In this document: positions 22,112-34,446 of the stretch, piece after piece
Layout: each line of letters opens with the position of its first letter
Position numbering within the stretch: position 1 is the first letter of the stretch
Assembly: GCA_030386875.1 (NCBI GenBank)
Contig: CM059563.1
Location: 33,208,139-33,272,138, forward strand
Reading direction: 5' to 3'
From: Morinoia aosen
Lineage: Eukaryota; Arthropoda; Malacostraca; Amphipoda; Talitridae
Length of the DNA stretch: 64,000 nt
Position numbers and translations under genes: made by a program
The notes under the pieces: model-generated
The model's input: the letters and a program-made list of their open reading frames with translations, nothing else
Told to the model about the DNA's origin: nothing
Database searches by the model: none

Positions 22112-23135
22112 TGTATCCTGAAGCCACTTTGTATGTCAGAAAATATTTTGTTGTTTTCAAAATATTCTATTACTCTTCTGTTCATCATTTTTTCGAGTGT
22201 TTTACATAAACAGCTAGTCAATGATATAGGTCTAAAGTTTTTAGAATTAGTGTGATCTTTGCCAAGTTTCGGGATAGGGATTATTGGGCCTTGTTTCCAC
22301 GGTTGATAGACATTTTCTGAGTTCCATAGTTTGTTATACTTTTAACAGGATTTGGTGAACATGGGCGGCAAATTTTTTATCATCAGGTTGCTGATATTAT
22401 CCGGTCCATGTGTCGTTATCATATTGCTCTTGATAGCAGATGACAATTCATACATGGTGGTAAGGGATATTTTACGGCTCGATGTTGTCACTCGCAAAGT
22501 CGATGGGAACCTGTTCAACAAGTTGCTTATATTGTAAAAGTTGATTTGAATAGTTGCTGCCGCTGGATTTCGTCCTGAAAGTTTCTGCTAGGTTCTCGGT
22601 GATAGCCTTCAGGGGTAAAAACTGAATTCAATCCTTACTTAGCTTTCTTATCTGTCGCTTTGCTCAATCATGGATTCTGTTTATTCTTTCCCATACAGAG
22701 CTGCATGGCGTCTTGACAATGAGAGTTGAGCCGTACTCCCTCCAAATGCTCTGCTTTGCCTCTCTAAAGGTCCTTGCTGCCCCTGCTCTCGCTCTCTTCC
22801 ACTGCAGTTTGTCTTCCATCAGTACCGTTCTCTTATATATTCTACAGCGCTTTTCCTTTTCATGCCAGGCCGCTTTGCAGTCTTCTGTCCACCGTGGCTT
22901 TGGATAATATCGTCTTTTCTTATACCTGGGCACCCATTTTTCAGCAGCGCAGCTAAACAGCTCGTAAAGCAGGGCTACCGCTGCTTCTGAATTGTCCAAC
23001 ATTTCCAGTTCATGGACATCTCTCCATGTTTCGTCTTCACGATATCGCTTCCAAAGTTCCATCACTTCGACTCCGTGCGTCCGTTTGCCTGTTGCACTAA
23101 TAGAGTCAACACGATGGGAAAATAGTCACTGCTAA
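22112..23135 (-). pseudogene. LINE J: fragment spanning endonuclease end, linker and RT fingers
   Basis: Minus-strand frame 23065-22664 encodes the linker between endonuclease and RT (PRWTEDCKAAWHEKEKR, KRARAGAARTFREAK, SSVWERINRI), as in LINE E. Upstream, about 23130-23080, lies a relic of the SSDHYPI strand; downstream the RT fingers run out at QSGFR (about 22120). Both ends are truncated. The 3' edge touches the tandem repeat array. Confidence 0.75.
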
Positions 23136-23199
23136 GAACTGATGGAGAGAGGGAAAGAGGGAGGGGGAGATGAAAATTGTTTGATTATTTTAGTTTTTT

Positions 23200-23760
23200 G
23201 AATTTTTTGAATTTGTGAATTTTTTGAATTCGTTAGGATAGGATAGGTTAGAATATGTTATGCTAGAACTTTTAGGTAATGTTAATCGAATTTTTTCACG
23301 GGTCACCCTTGCCTAACGATGACACTGGTTTGTTAGGATAGATTTGGTTAGCGTAGGTTAGGACAAGATAGGTTAGAAGATATTAGGTTAAGATAGGTTT
23401 GGTTAGAATATGTTTTGTTAAAATTTATTCACGGTGTTTTTTAGGTTTGACGTTATCAGGATAGCTTCGGTTACGATGGGATAGGTTAGCATATGTTGTG
23501 TTAGGATGGGTTAGGTTAGAATTTGTTATTTTAAATTTTGTTTAGTAATGTTGACCGAATTTTTTCACGGTTTCACCAAGTTTATTGATGACATTGGTTG
23601 AAGGTAAGTTAGGATAGGTTAGGTTAAGATAAGATAGTTTAAAATATGTTAGGTTAGGATAGATTTGGTTAGCATAGGTTAAGACAAGATAGGTTAGAAT
23701 ATGTTAGGTTGCGATAGGTTAGGTCAGAATATGTTGTTTTAAAATTTGTTAAGTAATGTT
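23200..23760. repeat. Degenerate TTAGG-like repeat region with an interspersed higher-order unit
   Basis: The plus strand is dense in GGATAGGTTAG, GTTAGGTTA and related words. Three copies of a unit reading AATTTTTTCACGG plus a variable tail lie at about 23290, 23562 and 23767. TTAGG is the usual insect telomere repeat, but these copies are too diverged and mixed for telomeric DNA. They look like a minisatellite. Confidence 0.6.
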
Positions 23761-23769
23761 GACAGAATT

Positions 23770-24085
23770 TTTTCACGGGTCGACCTAGCTTATTGATGTC
23801 ATTGTCCGTGAAATTTCCACGGGTCTTGCTGGTGAATATTATTTGAATAGCTTCGATTAACTCAAGAGCGGTGTCGCCTTTTGCAAACGCGAGTTTTGAA
23901 ACTTTTTGGGGGCAACATTGCTGTGGGCCATCAGCACTGGTCCGCAGAACTGGCGCCGCATGTTTTTTGTCCAAAGTGATCGAGCAGAAACGTTCTCCTC
24001 GGATAATCTTAAGTCTTGGTGTCTCAGTGTAACTGTGTGTTAGAATATCGTTGATCTTTTGACTCTTATGCGTTCTTGATCAGCC
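23770..24085 (-). CDS. Unknown protein-coding-like segment
   Basis: The minus strand is open through LKIIRGERFCSITLDKKHA, ADGPQQCCPQKV, KGDTALELIEAIQ and RGNFTDNDINKL, then runs into the TTAGG-like repeats. An ATG with MADQERIRVK lies just upstream in a different frame, so a one-base shift is likely. The composition resembles real coding sequence. I do not recognise the family. It may be a decayed host gene copy or part of a transposon. Confidence 0.3.
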
Positions 24086-24089
24086 ATAC

Positions 24090-25630
24090 TTGCCTTGTGT
24101 CTTTATTGAGTATCTGATAGTGGTGAATAGCCGGTTCCTAGAGCATTCAATGATGCTGCTGGAAATCGGTGAACCACCTATATCGAGTCAAGCTACTGTT
24201 AATAAATTCCTGGTGCTCTTTCCAGCAAGTATGCTGCATTGTGGTGCTAGAAACTCGGTATTGATTTTAGGCTTTGTTAGTTAAGGTAGTCAGCAGTTTA
24301 GAATTGAAGGTGCCTGTGAAAGGTTGTAGCCTGTAAGTAAAATGACTGTTGCCAACATTGTGCTTATGACTAAACATAAATTTTCTCAGTTGATTCCTTG
24401 TGAGATGCAAATAACAGAACTAGCTCCAATGCCATATGTTGAATGAATTGCTCGGTTCAGTTGGGATTAGTTCACCTTTATTTTATTAAGTGAATTTCTA
24501 GCGTCTAATTCAGGGTTGGCTCCTAACCATGAGCTGGGCTGGGCAAGTTGTGCCAGTCAGTAGGTGTGAAAGCCTAGAGCTGAAGTGAATTTCAGCTAAA
24601 ATGAGGTATTGAACGTCAAGTGTGCCAGTCTTTCTAAATCTAGAACTGAATATGTTTCTGTATAAGTTTTTTTTGTGACTATCAAATGCCAAGGCCGATA
24701 CTAGCATCTATGTACTCATTGCCTTGTGAACAGTTCAGTTTGGAATGTAACTTACTGTAATTGTACGTATTATTATTTTTCTAAGCTGTGACTGTCCTAC
24801 GGCTAAATAAGCCACCGTGCTTGACTGTGAAATAGGTTGAATTGCTAGTTTGCCAGGCCTGTTATAATGTTTAAAAGTGCCTGATGTGGCTGGTGAGAAT
24901 CATACAGTTTTAACTTGAATATTCCAGTAGATATTTGTTCAGCCGTGTGATCCGTTGAGTGATACTTCTATATTAAAGACCTAATCAATTCTAAATTCCT
25001 TTCCACATATAGAGTAAAATAAATTAGTCACACTCGGGAGATAGTAGTTGGGAAACAGAAGACCTATACGGAAACGTAGAAAACCGCCCCCATGTCTTAT
25101 AAGTATATTATAGTAAGGTGTCGTCAGGTTGTCCTCTTGAATACCTTAGCACTGAACCTGTTCTTACAGCAGCATTTACTTTCTGTGAACCGCTGAGTTT
25201 CTGGTCCAGTTCTTGTAATGAATCTAGTATTTGGTGAGCAAGATGCTTTTTCAGCTCACCTCTATGTATTCAATGTGTTGTGAGCTACTCTCAATTTGGG
25301 AATTTTCGGACTTTCACCTAGACATTGTCATTCTCTGGAACTAGAAGTCTTACTAGCATGTGTTGATCTAGCGTGCTTGCGTAAGAGTCAAACTCTCATA
25401 CCTGTGTGATAGATCCTTGTCATTAGAATCTGTTACTTAGACTTGGTAATAGTTAAATGCTCTTGTATCCTGCTCAGTTTTTCTCATTTTATTTTTGACC
25501 TTAAAAATGTCCATGTTGTGCAGATTACGAAGACTACGGAGAAATTGAAGAAACGAAGTGTTACAACGCTCTTCTTTCTACCTTCGTAGGAGAACCGTAA
25601 CTCAGGCTAGTGACGCGAAAATAGCAAATC
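24090..25630. other. Spacer, no gene seen
   Basis: AT-rich unique-looking sequence with many stops in all frames and no recognised element. Confidence 0.4.
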
Positions 25631-25639
25631 CGCTGTCGA

Positions 25640-27021
25640 GTCGGAACAAGCGGCCAACTGGAAAAGAGCGGAGTCCAAGATGCGATTCAAGCACATTCGA
25701 TAAAACTCAACAATGATCAGGCAAAACCCTCACTACTATCCTTCAGATAGTCACTTATACCAGAGTCCTTTGATTGGCTTCTGATCTAGAGATCAAGCTA
25801 AACCCCAGTCTATGAAATAAAATCGAGACCAATGATATGCAAGAAATGTTTGGAATACAGCCAAGGGATCAAATGTTGCGAAAGAGAAGAAACTTATTTG
25901 AAGTGTAGTCTGGCATTATTCGGAATGAACTATGGTTCCGAAGAAACCAAATGCTATCACTGTGGTGACGAACATAAGGCAGGAGTTATGGCTTGTTATA
26001 GAAGGAAGGTGGAGGAAGAAATCCTGATATTACAGAGTTGAGTAAAAGTTTCTAGAGGTCAAGCCAAACTTTTATTCAACCATCGACATCCATACTTTAC
26101 AATGAACTATACTAAGACGTCACGAAAGATCCACTTAGGATGCCACAAAAAAACAATACGATGAAATGACATAGCTCTGGAGAAAAAGAAACCGAAACAA
26201 GAAACATAAAGCAGAAGATCGTAGAGATATTTCAACGGGAAGAAGTAGTGGATGGCTGGTACCTGATGGAAAGGTGTGCAGTGGGAGTGAAGTGGCCCGC
26301 GAAAGTCCCGACACGGGAAGAATTAACACCATCACACATCACAATTGACTATCTGGATACCACTGCTTCAGAGAGAGAAAGGAAAACCGAAGGAAGAAAA
26401 ATAACAGAAATTTCAGGCATCAGTATAAAATAGAGAGGAGTGTTCCTGATGCAGATACAAACAAGAATAAGGAAGAGTATAGAAAATCCAGTTTACTGAA
26501 AAAAAAAATCGAGTGTGACTTCTTTAGAGATTCGTTGACAGAGATCTCCAAGAAAAGAACATGCTTGGGATAGCAATAAACGAAGACCCGGAAGTAGCGG
26601 GAGGAAATAGCGATGAGAGCTGAAGATGGAAGGGAAATTTTTCTACAATGGAATCTTCAGGGAATGACCTCATCGAAGGAAGACCTGATTAATTTGATAG
26701 ACACGTACAAACCAGCTGTTGTGGCAGCCCAAGAAACTTTCTATGATAACTTTATATCACCAATAGCTGGATAGAATGAACTATGTAAAAAAGGCATTAT
26801 AACAATAGATATCATTGAAGAGTAGCGTTATACATTGATTCTTTAATCCCCAAAAAAGTAGTTGAGATTCAGTTATCGCTACAAATCAACGGGGCAAAAA
26901 ATAATACATCTAATTAAAAAATAATCACAATTACGTTTAAATACTTGCCGCCAGGAGCTAATGTTAATTTCGAAGAGCAATCCGTCACACTAAGCGAATT
27001 ACCTCCGCCGATTGTCGTGAT
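25640..27021 (+). pseudogene. LINE K, part 1: ORF1 second zinc cluster and endonuclease start
   Basis: The plus strand starts within the second ORF1 module (GVQDAIQAHSIKLNNDQAK, aligning with the matching part of E). It then gives knuckles CKKC, then CYHC (25832-26010), the charged tail, and an endonuclease beginning FLQWNLQGMTSSKEDLINL (26640) with AAQETFYDNFISPIAG. Stops follow at about 26775 and 26825. Truncation at 25640 removes the first ORF1 module. Confidence 0.75.
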
Positions 27022-28291
27022 GGTAGTGCGGGGGTGGTGTAAGGGTATGATATTTTCTCAGAAGTTTAGGGTGGATGACACGTGAGCTCGGTCTCTAGGT
27101 ATTTGTCGACCGGCTGTGGTTGTTTCCGAACCCCCAATTGGATATAATGGCCAGGTGTGGAGGTTTAAGAAGTAGATACGTGTTTTGGGTGGATTTATTT
27201 TAGGCAGTATGTAGAACTAAGAAGTAGGAAGGGGTCGCTTAAACCTGGCGAAGACCAAAGGAAGTTAACAACAGTAAAACACTACAAAACATTAAATAAC
27301 GGGAATAAATCCCTAAATAGGGAAATTAATTTTATTCGCCAGAGTTACTAAACGATCACAATAAATGAATAACGATTCTACCTGAAATCGAAAGGGGAAA
27401 TGTCTACCGTACGTGAGGCACTTTCGACCGCGCTTTTTATTAACACACATAAGACCGTTATACAGGATCGTTACACAAAACAGGCAAGTTAATTAGTCAT
27501 GATAATTATTATAATTGGACTAACACGACAATCTGGGATTAGGAATAAATCACTGCAGTTACATTTTGAACCCGATTAAATACACAATGGAGAACACGAA
27601 CTATTAATTATCTATCAACTACTAACTATTGTGATCTGCCTAATAATGGAATTATCGACTCATCAAATCTCATCTGAGTAGCAAGGAATCAATATCTAAC
27701 CATAAGTACATTTAAGTTTTAGTACCTAGGTACGCTATGGTACTATCCATCAACTACTAACTACAGAAATACCACATTTTCTAACATTGTGAGGATACTA
27801 CAAATGAGTACAATTTAACATATCCCTCCCGAGTCCGGGATATTTTTGGCCGGGCGGGGGCACGCTTGGCTAAGTCTCGAGCCAGCAACTTGGCGTGCCT
27901 CGGAAACACTATCTACTCAACAAAAATGAGAATTTCTTAGCAATCATACTCAATACACTAATGCAATCTTGAACAAAATGATTTACAAGTATACTAAACA
28001 CATTTCACACATATAAAACGTAGACACTCACCCAGACGATCGTATAAAAAGGGGAACTGTAGGAGCTCCTCACTGCGCTAAGGTGAATACGACAATGAGC
28101 TTCTGCCAAGCGCTCACCGCGCGAAGAGGGTGAATGTTGCCAGATAGATTTTAGTAACTCGTTGCATGAGGCGCTTGATGATAATTTAGTTGTTTTGTTT
28201 TCCATAAGAATGGAATTTGAAATCAAACAAGACTTTAGTTTTAACATCAAATTCGTCATAATTATTGTGGAATTTTTCCGGGCACAACAGA
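27022..28291. mobile_element. Unclassified ~1.27-kb insertion inside LINE K endonuclease
   Basis: LINE K reads IVVMV up to about 27021 and continues FNAHY-type sequence from about 28292, so this block is inserted at the GDFN motif. It begins GTGCGGGGGTGGTGTAAGGG, contains a GC-rich island at 27830-27900 (CGGGCGGGGGCACG), and ends GGGCACAACAGAAAA. I see no ORF of note, no clear terminal repeats and no exact target duplication. A solo LTR is the leading guess. Confidence 0.4.
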
Positions 28292-29700
28292 AAATTTCAA
28301 TGCTCACTACACCGATTGTGGAAACAGGACAATGGACTACTGCCGAGACTACATGAAACAAAGCTCTCTTACCAAAATAATCTCAATATCATAAATGATA
28401 GCTCAGTCACTCACGTGTCTGGTACAGTGACTGATCTCACACTGACCTCCCCCGAAATCACTCCTGACTTGAGCTTCACTGCGCTCTCTTCTGCATTGAG
28501 CAGCGACCTCTTCCCAGTAATTTTGTCAGTAACTATACAATAGGGTGATGGGAGAAGTGGAACTTTAAAAAGAACAATTGGAAGGAATATCGCAACGACA
28601 CCACGTGGAGATACATACATCAGCAGGAACTGCCAAGAAGTCCTGAAATGACAGTCGAAGAACTGTAAAGATTATTAAGATGCACTGCGGGAAAGGGAGC
28701 CTAAATATAAGATTCAACGTCACTCCGCAAAGCCCTGGTGGACACCTGAATGTAAAAGTGTGTGGCGAGAACGAGAGAAGCGTTGCAGAGACTACAAACG
28801 CATCGGTATGCTGGAAGTCAACGTAAAATGGAGAAGAGCGAGAGCGGTAACAACTAGCAACGCGTACCTTCAAAGGGGCGAAGCTAAAGAGTAGGTGTGA
28901 GTATGTGTCGACGCTCAACACAACCACATCCAGCGGTTGCATTTGGGAGCGAATAAATGGAATCCGTGTGAGAGCAGAAAGACAAATCAAAATATTAGAA
29001 GAAAAAAAAACGCTCTCTTCTCAACAACTTCAGATGTAGCGGAAAAACTCAGAAACTTTACATTTCAAGCGACGGGAATTACTCTGAGGAGTTCCGTCAA
29101 TCCAAACAACACGTTGAACAAATGCCATTAAACTTCGCGAGCAACAATGACGAACCATATAACATCCTCGAACTAACATCAGCGATCATGAGTAATAGAA
29201 TCACCACCCCAGCACCAGATAATATACTATGTGATCTCAAGATTAAAAATATGCCGGATAATGCTCATCAGTACCTGTTAGGAGTTTATAATAAAATGTG
29301 GATGGAAGAATACATCCACCGCCTATAGAAAGAAACCACCATACTACCTATCCCTAAGTCAGGCAAGTACCACACAGACGTAATAAGTCATAGGCCTATC
29401 TCATTGATATGTTGTCCGCGCAAAACATGAAAATATGATAAACTCACGACTGACTGAATACATAAAAAATGACATAATTTTCGTGGCTTCAGGAGCACCG
29501 TGCACTAATCGACCATCTCATATGATTTGAAACCTACATACGACGATCGCTCGCCGCCGGAAAAACGACGGCGTATTCTTCGATCTAGAAAAAGCCTTTG
29601 AGAAGACATGGCGTCATAGTATAATGAGTGACCTAACGGCCGCCGGTTACCAAACTTCACGTTTCGAGATGAAGTCTCGTCTAAGAAAGACTGTTCTCTA
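28292..29700 (+). pseudogene. LINE K, part 2: endonuclease end, linker, RT fragment
   Basis: This resumes at the GDFN position and passes the strand reading VTDLTLTSPEITPD (28425) and a linker with PWWTPECKSVWREREKR (about 28735). It then gives SNNDEPYNILELTSAIMSN and KIKNMPDNAHQYLLG (29130-29290), the RPIS block (about 29393) and FDLEKAFEKTWRHSIM (29578-29625). The frame is broken many times. Homology to E ends at about 29700, before the catalytic VDD box. Confidence 0.75.
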
Positions 29701-29929
29701 CAACTACCAAGGCTTTACATGGGCATTCGAGGAAAACATTGCAGCTGGTGACTAATCCTATTTGAGGAATCAATAGTACGAATTGGAAATAGCCTATCCT
29801 TGCCAAAATTACATTCATTCACAACGTTCAGTGCAACCACATCTATAAAGGGATTTATTTAAGATCATTGTCGTTGTCTTACGTCTTATTTAAAGGTAAT
29901 TTATCACAATTAATAGCTCATTTCAAGTG

Positions 29930-30230
29930 GATTAGATTAGATTATTTGTTAGTTTAAGCCTCCCTATCCGCAGCATAGGCCATCCAATGAGAGGAAGGAA
30001 GACGGCACCATTTAGAATGGAGTTAAGGGAACGCGGAATCTATGCAGAAAGGGCATAAAAACTGTAAGATGAGAAAAAAGTTCATGAAACAAGATCAAAG
30101 TTGAAAAAGAAAGTAGTAGGTGCTGAAAAAACTGAACAGCAGTGAACCGAAAAAAGTGGTTCGAAACATAACAAAAGCCTTTTATTTCAATAAATAGGCC
30201 TACCTAACTCTCAGCTCGGGCCCTCGCATT
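29930..30230 (-). mobile_element. Short retroposon with (TAATC)n tail, copy 1
   Basis: In reverse orientation this matches the 308-bp insert at 41181-41488: GAGGGCCCGAGCTGAG-like head near 30225, AGTTAGGTAGGCC, then a body and TTAGGGAGGCTTAAACTAAC near the tail of CTAATCTAAT units (29936-29950). It lacks coding sequence and an obvious tRNA-type A or B box. It looks like a SINE or a short LINE 3' end. Confidence 0.6.
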
Positions 30231-31899
30231 GTCCTCCCGGGAGTGCTAATTCTCATAGGTACAATATTTAAATCCCCCTGAGAGGAGCTCATTACAATTA
30301 CACACACACATTATAGCACTTACGTGGGGTTGATCGCGGTTGTTCTCGCTAAAACAAACTTTACCTTCAGAAGGGGAAGGAGTGGTTTATAATTCATACG
30401 GTATGCTAGGCGGCCCGCGGAATTTCTCCCTCGATGACGCTTGGTACAATGTTTTGTCTGCTCACTTTGATCTAAAATTGACCTGTCACTTTGTTTTCGT
30501 CCACATTCTTTTCCTTCACTTGGTATCGCTTTTCTCAAGCAAATGAGTGAATTTAACAGTTTTGTGGTAAGACACAATAGTGTGGTGTGGAGAGTCCAAA
30601 GTGGGATTATTTGAGTCTTTTTTTTTAAGAAGGCCGTGTTAATGGAACAGTGAATGTTTCTTTTTACGTTACAATGCAACACAATTTTGTGTGGCCATAA
30701 CTGGACACTTTAGAGTTGACTATGGTAGACATGTGGTTCCAATAAGATGAGACCACCGCCCGCGCAGCTATTTATTCCATGGCAGTTACTTGAGAAAGAG
30801 AAACGTTTTCCCAACCCGTGATCTCATGTTTCGGCGATATCCACTGGCATGTACGTTCGACAGATTTGTCAGTGTGCGACTTCTTGTGAAGTTACTTGAA
30901 AAATAAAATGTACAGTAACAAACTTCGTACACTCACTGATCTGAATGTTGCAATCCGTGAAGAAATCGCTGGTGTTCTACATGACGCATTGACGAAAGCG
31001 ACGATGAACTTCGCTGTTCGTGGACTGTTCGATAGACTCGGTCGCAGTCGGACATGAGGGAAAAATGGTGCGGTTATCGTTTAAAATGCGAGGAAAAAGA
31101 AAATAACCAAGCATAAAAATCACACTATCAGTGAATATGTTTGCGACCCGTTAAACTGCGAAAGGTAAAAAAATAATTCCAATCTTTTTCTGCTTAAATC
31201 AGCGAAATTTATATGCGAAGCAAGCAAAGCAGTGCTGGCAAGAAGTGTGAAATGATGTGCTCGCCCCAGTCTCGAACGACTGGCCGGTCTGAAGTGTCCC
31301 TGTTCCCTCAGTTTTCCCTCACCGAGCTCGTATCCTCACCGTACCTCTGCCTCCCGTCTTGTGACCGTTCAGAGCATGGGAAATCCTGATCTTTTTCGCT
31401 CCAAGAAAACAAAGAAATTAATTTGATTTGATAAAATTTTTTAATGTCTAACCTCTCAGTGATGTCTTTGTTCACTTCCTACGCGGCCGAGACGGCAAAT
31501 GTGCGAGAAAAAATTACTGTGTTTCATACCTCCTTTCCCTACCGTCACCGATATTTTAAAGAGAGCTACGCATTTCAATAAGAATAACTGGTGAACGAGA
31601 AGTTGAAAAACCTTCGCAATCACCTGGGAAAATAAGATAAAAAGTGCAACTTATCTCGAATTGTAATTCAAATATGTTCTCACTCGAAGCACTAATGACT
31701 ATGACTATGTACAGACTATGTGTTTTGACTATATACAGACTATGTGTTTTTGCAGATCCTTCAAAATTACTGCAGCGAAAAGAAGCCCATCCGAACAAAG
31801 GAAAAGACTGATGATGTAACTGCACACTGTGATACACTCCCCTCTTTAATCAATGAGACAAAAATTTAATAAGTGTCATGTCCCGCAATATTTCATAAC
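30231..31899. other. Spacer with one transposase scrap
   Basis: No gene is supported beyond the 49-codon ORF at 30908-31057. A duplicated phrase GACTATGT-TGTTTTGACTATATACA lies near 31700-31750. Confidence 0.4.
30908..31057 (+). pseudogene. Possible C-terminal scrap of a Tc1/mariner-type transposase
   Basis: A 49-residue frame reads NKLRTLTDLNVAIREEIAG and then MNFAVRGLFDRLGR. It resembles the conserved tail of insect DDE_3-type transposases (a T-x-x-DL-x-x-x-I-x-x-EI pattern followed by a helical R-rich end). The resemblance is from memory and the fragment is short, so the call is weak. Confidence 0.35.
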
Positions 31900-32109
31900 A
31901 ACAAAATAATCAAGGAGGGTAAAAACATCATTCATGAGGTTTTCTTTATAAAAATAGAGCTTTCGAGTAAACTATACTCATCTTCAGTATCTGGAACGAT
32001 AATAAAAATTCACAAATTATAGCAGCAGAGTAAACATAGAAAAAGTGATACAAGATTGATATAACATAGAAAAGTGATACAACATAGAAAAGTAATACAA
32101 GATGGGAGT
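31900..32109 (+). repeat. Left arm of a 210-bp inverted repeat flanking a Penelope-like fragment
   Basis: This is the exact reverse complement of 32524-32733 over nearly its full length (outermost bases start to mismatch). The arm contains CTTTCGAGTAAACTATACTC then ATCTTCAG, the complement of a hammerhead-like core (CTGAAGA, a GAGTA/TACTC stem and GAAA). It also contains three TACAA-ATAGAAAAGT-type subrepeats. Confidence 0.85.
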
Positions 32110-32110
32110 C

Positions 32111-32530
32111 CTAATTTAAAATATACAGAGGTGCAGACGAATCTGCTTCATTTAACGTAGGCCTAGTGTGGTGAATAAGTATACTTTCTAACAAACGAAT
32201 ATCTAGTTTATTGCTATGGCCTATAATTTCGAAACAATTTTCAGTGATTGGGTGGTCAGCTGCATGCGAGTGATCTCTTATACTGCTGTGCAAAGTGTTG
32301 GCGGTAGCTCTCCCAGTACGTACTGACACCCCCCTATGTTCTGCTATGCGCGTCACTAAGTGGCGAGTTGTCTCCCCACAATATGTAGCATTACACTGGC
32401 CACATTTGTATTTATAGACGACGCAGCTTTGCAGGAACTCGGGCATCTTATCAGTAAACCGGAAAAAACTGCCAACACTGAACATATTGCGAAAAATTAT
32501 TCTAGGATTTGCGACTTGTATTACTCCCAT
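32111..32530 (-). pseudogene. Penelope-like element GIY-YIG endonuclease domain, RT missing
   Basis: The 139-residue minus-strand frame reads VVYKYKCGQCNATYCGETTR, then HLVTRIAEHRG, then HSSIRDHSHAADHPI and LLESILIHHTRPTLNEADSS. This is the GIY-YIG fold of Penelope-like elements: a Y-x-C-x2-C-x3-Y-x-G-x-T core (YC in place of the usual IG), R-x-x-EH, and a terminal E-x-x-x-I helix. Such a domain cuts target DNA for insertion. No RT lies upstream, so the copy is strongly 5'-truncated. It sits between inverted repeats. Confidence 0.85.
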
Positions 32531-32733
32531 CTTGTATTACTTTTCTATGTTGTATCACTTTTCTATGTTATATCAATCTTGTATCACTTTTTCTATGTTT
32601 ACTCTGCTGCTATAATTTGTGAATTTTTATTATCGTTCCAGATACTGAAGATGAGTATAGTTTACTCGAAAGCTCTATTTTTATAAAGAAAACCTCATGA
32701 ATGATGTTTTTACCCTCCTTGATTATTTTGTTT
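32524..32733 (-). repeat. Right arm of the 210-bp inverted repeat
   Basis: It pairs with 31900-32109. Read on the plus strand it contains ACTGAAGATGAG, a short loop, TTTACTCGAAAGCTC. This is a hammerhead-like arrangement (C-U-G-A-N-G-A, stem, G-A-A-A) with one extra U. Penelope-like terminal repeats are known to carry hammerhead motifs. Confidence 0.85.
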
Positions 32734-32819
32734 TTATGTAGATTACGTTTTCCAAAAAGAAAATCAATTTCATAACAAATTTTGCACCTGATCTCATTCG
32801 GTTGAATAATTAAAGCGTC

Positions 32820-34108
32820 CCTCAAACAGGAAGAAACACTCGGTGAACTAAAAATAATCACGACTCGTGTCGGAGACAGTGACCTACTCGTACAAAATGT
32901 CAAATTGCGTACAACAAATTTCGAGGAACAGACATCTTAAATTTATAGAACTAACGAAAAATGGTAAACGGATTGTACTTGGGACTGTATATAGGCCCCC
33001 AACAGCTTGCAACATTTCTTTCCTGAACGAGCTTCAAAGCATAATATCTCAGTTTAACAAATCTCTATACAATGACATAATAATTTGCGGGGATTTCAAC
33101 TACGATCTTCTTCAATATGAAAGCTGTGAACAAATCTCAAACTTCATAAATGTTTTTCAGTCTAACTCCTTCCTTCCAATCATCACGAAACCTACGCGTA
33201 TTACATCTGAATCTGCCACGTTGCTCGATAATATTTGTATGTTAGATTCGACTGATTTTCTTACAGGGATAATAATTTCTGACTTATCTGACCATTTTCC
33301 GGTGTTTCTCATCAAAAAAAATGTCTATAGTCCCTGCAACAGCCCACATGCTGAGACTTTTTCATATCGTTGTATAAACGAATATAACTTGGGGACAATG
33401 CGAACTGTTCTAGAAGAATTAATGCCATCATTGGACATCTATGAACTAGACAATAATGCGATTAACATTGACCAAGCAATACTAAACCTAACTGAAACTA
33501 TAACGACCGCATATAACCAGTGTTGTCCAATAATCACCCGCACAATTACGCCGAAAAATAGACAAAAGCCTTGGATTTCTGAAGATATCGTGATCAATAT
33601 AAAGAAACGTCAAGCGTATCTAGCCTTACTATACGAAGGACGAATCTCTAGATTAACGTATAACAGATTCAGAAATCATGTCAGAAATCAAATACGAACA
33701 TCGAAACAAAACTACTTAACGCGCAAATTTACTGAATACAAAACTGATATTAAAAAAACTTGGCGCCTGCTTAATTCATGCTATAGACCGAATAATAACG
33801 CTAAAAAAACAATTGAGTCCATCGTTCACGAAAATGAAAAATATCATGATAAACAAGATATTGCAACAGTGCTTAACAACTTTTTTATAAATATAGGGAA
33901 AAATATAGCCGATAGTGTCGTTAGTGAACCTACAGACCACTTGCAATACATGGACAATGTCCGTGAACACAACTCTTTCTTTTTCACGCCAACTAATCCC
34001 TCCGATGTAATTACGTGCATAAACAACTTGAAAAATAAATCAAATGGATTAAATACATTTTCAGCTAAAATTGTTAAGTCTATTGCTGATGTAATAACAC
34101 CGTGCATA
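32820..34108 (+). pseudogene. LINE G, part 1: CR1-type endonuclease and linker
   Basis: Frame 32867-34104 encodes an APE endonuclease missing only its N-terminus: VLGTVYRPPTACNISFLNEL, DIIICGDFNYDLL (catalytic D and N), LDNICMLDST and SDLSDHFPVF (D-H). It continues through KQKPWIS, RNHVRNQIRTSKQNYL and LNNFFINIGKNIAD to SNGLNTFSAKIVKSIADVIT, the start of RT. At TGCATA it is cut by LINE E. No RNase H is expected in this CR1/L2-like group. Confidence 0.85.
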
Positions 34109-34345
34109 ATAATAATAATAACTCATTTAACGACAGCTTCGGTCATAAACTATTTAGCTGTCGCTTTGGCATTCAGGCCAAAGTTAAACCACAACAATAC
34201 AAGTTTACCAGGACTTCAGATTACATTACATCGCTAAGTATCCACAAAGTACATTTCAAAATTCCACACATCACCTGTATCATATGCAAGTCACAATCGA
34301 TTGTTGGTATTACAATCCACCACTTCAAGTACACCTGAACACATA

Positions 34346-34446
34346 GGGCAGCCAGACCCCGATGGGGGTATCAGCTGCCCACCCATTTATGACCAGGCGC
34401 CTTACCCACGCTGAAACCCCCAGGGGTAGAAACGTAGTGCGCCCGG
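34346..34446 (-). other. LINE E two-hairpin 3' module
   Basis: Minus strand: GCCGGGCGC (34446 downward) faces GCGCCTGGTC. Then comes CATAAATGGGTGGGCAGC, a CCCC/GGGG inner stem and GGCTGCCC ending near 34346. It aligns with X1 and X2; changed bases mostly keep pairing, partly as G-U. Confidence 0.6.

Noticed and set aside
23200-23760. Telomere or interstitial telomere
   Set aside because: TTAGG-like words are frequent but diverged and mixed with GGATAG and other words, and a higher-order unit interrupts them. A minisatellite fits better.
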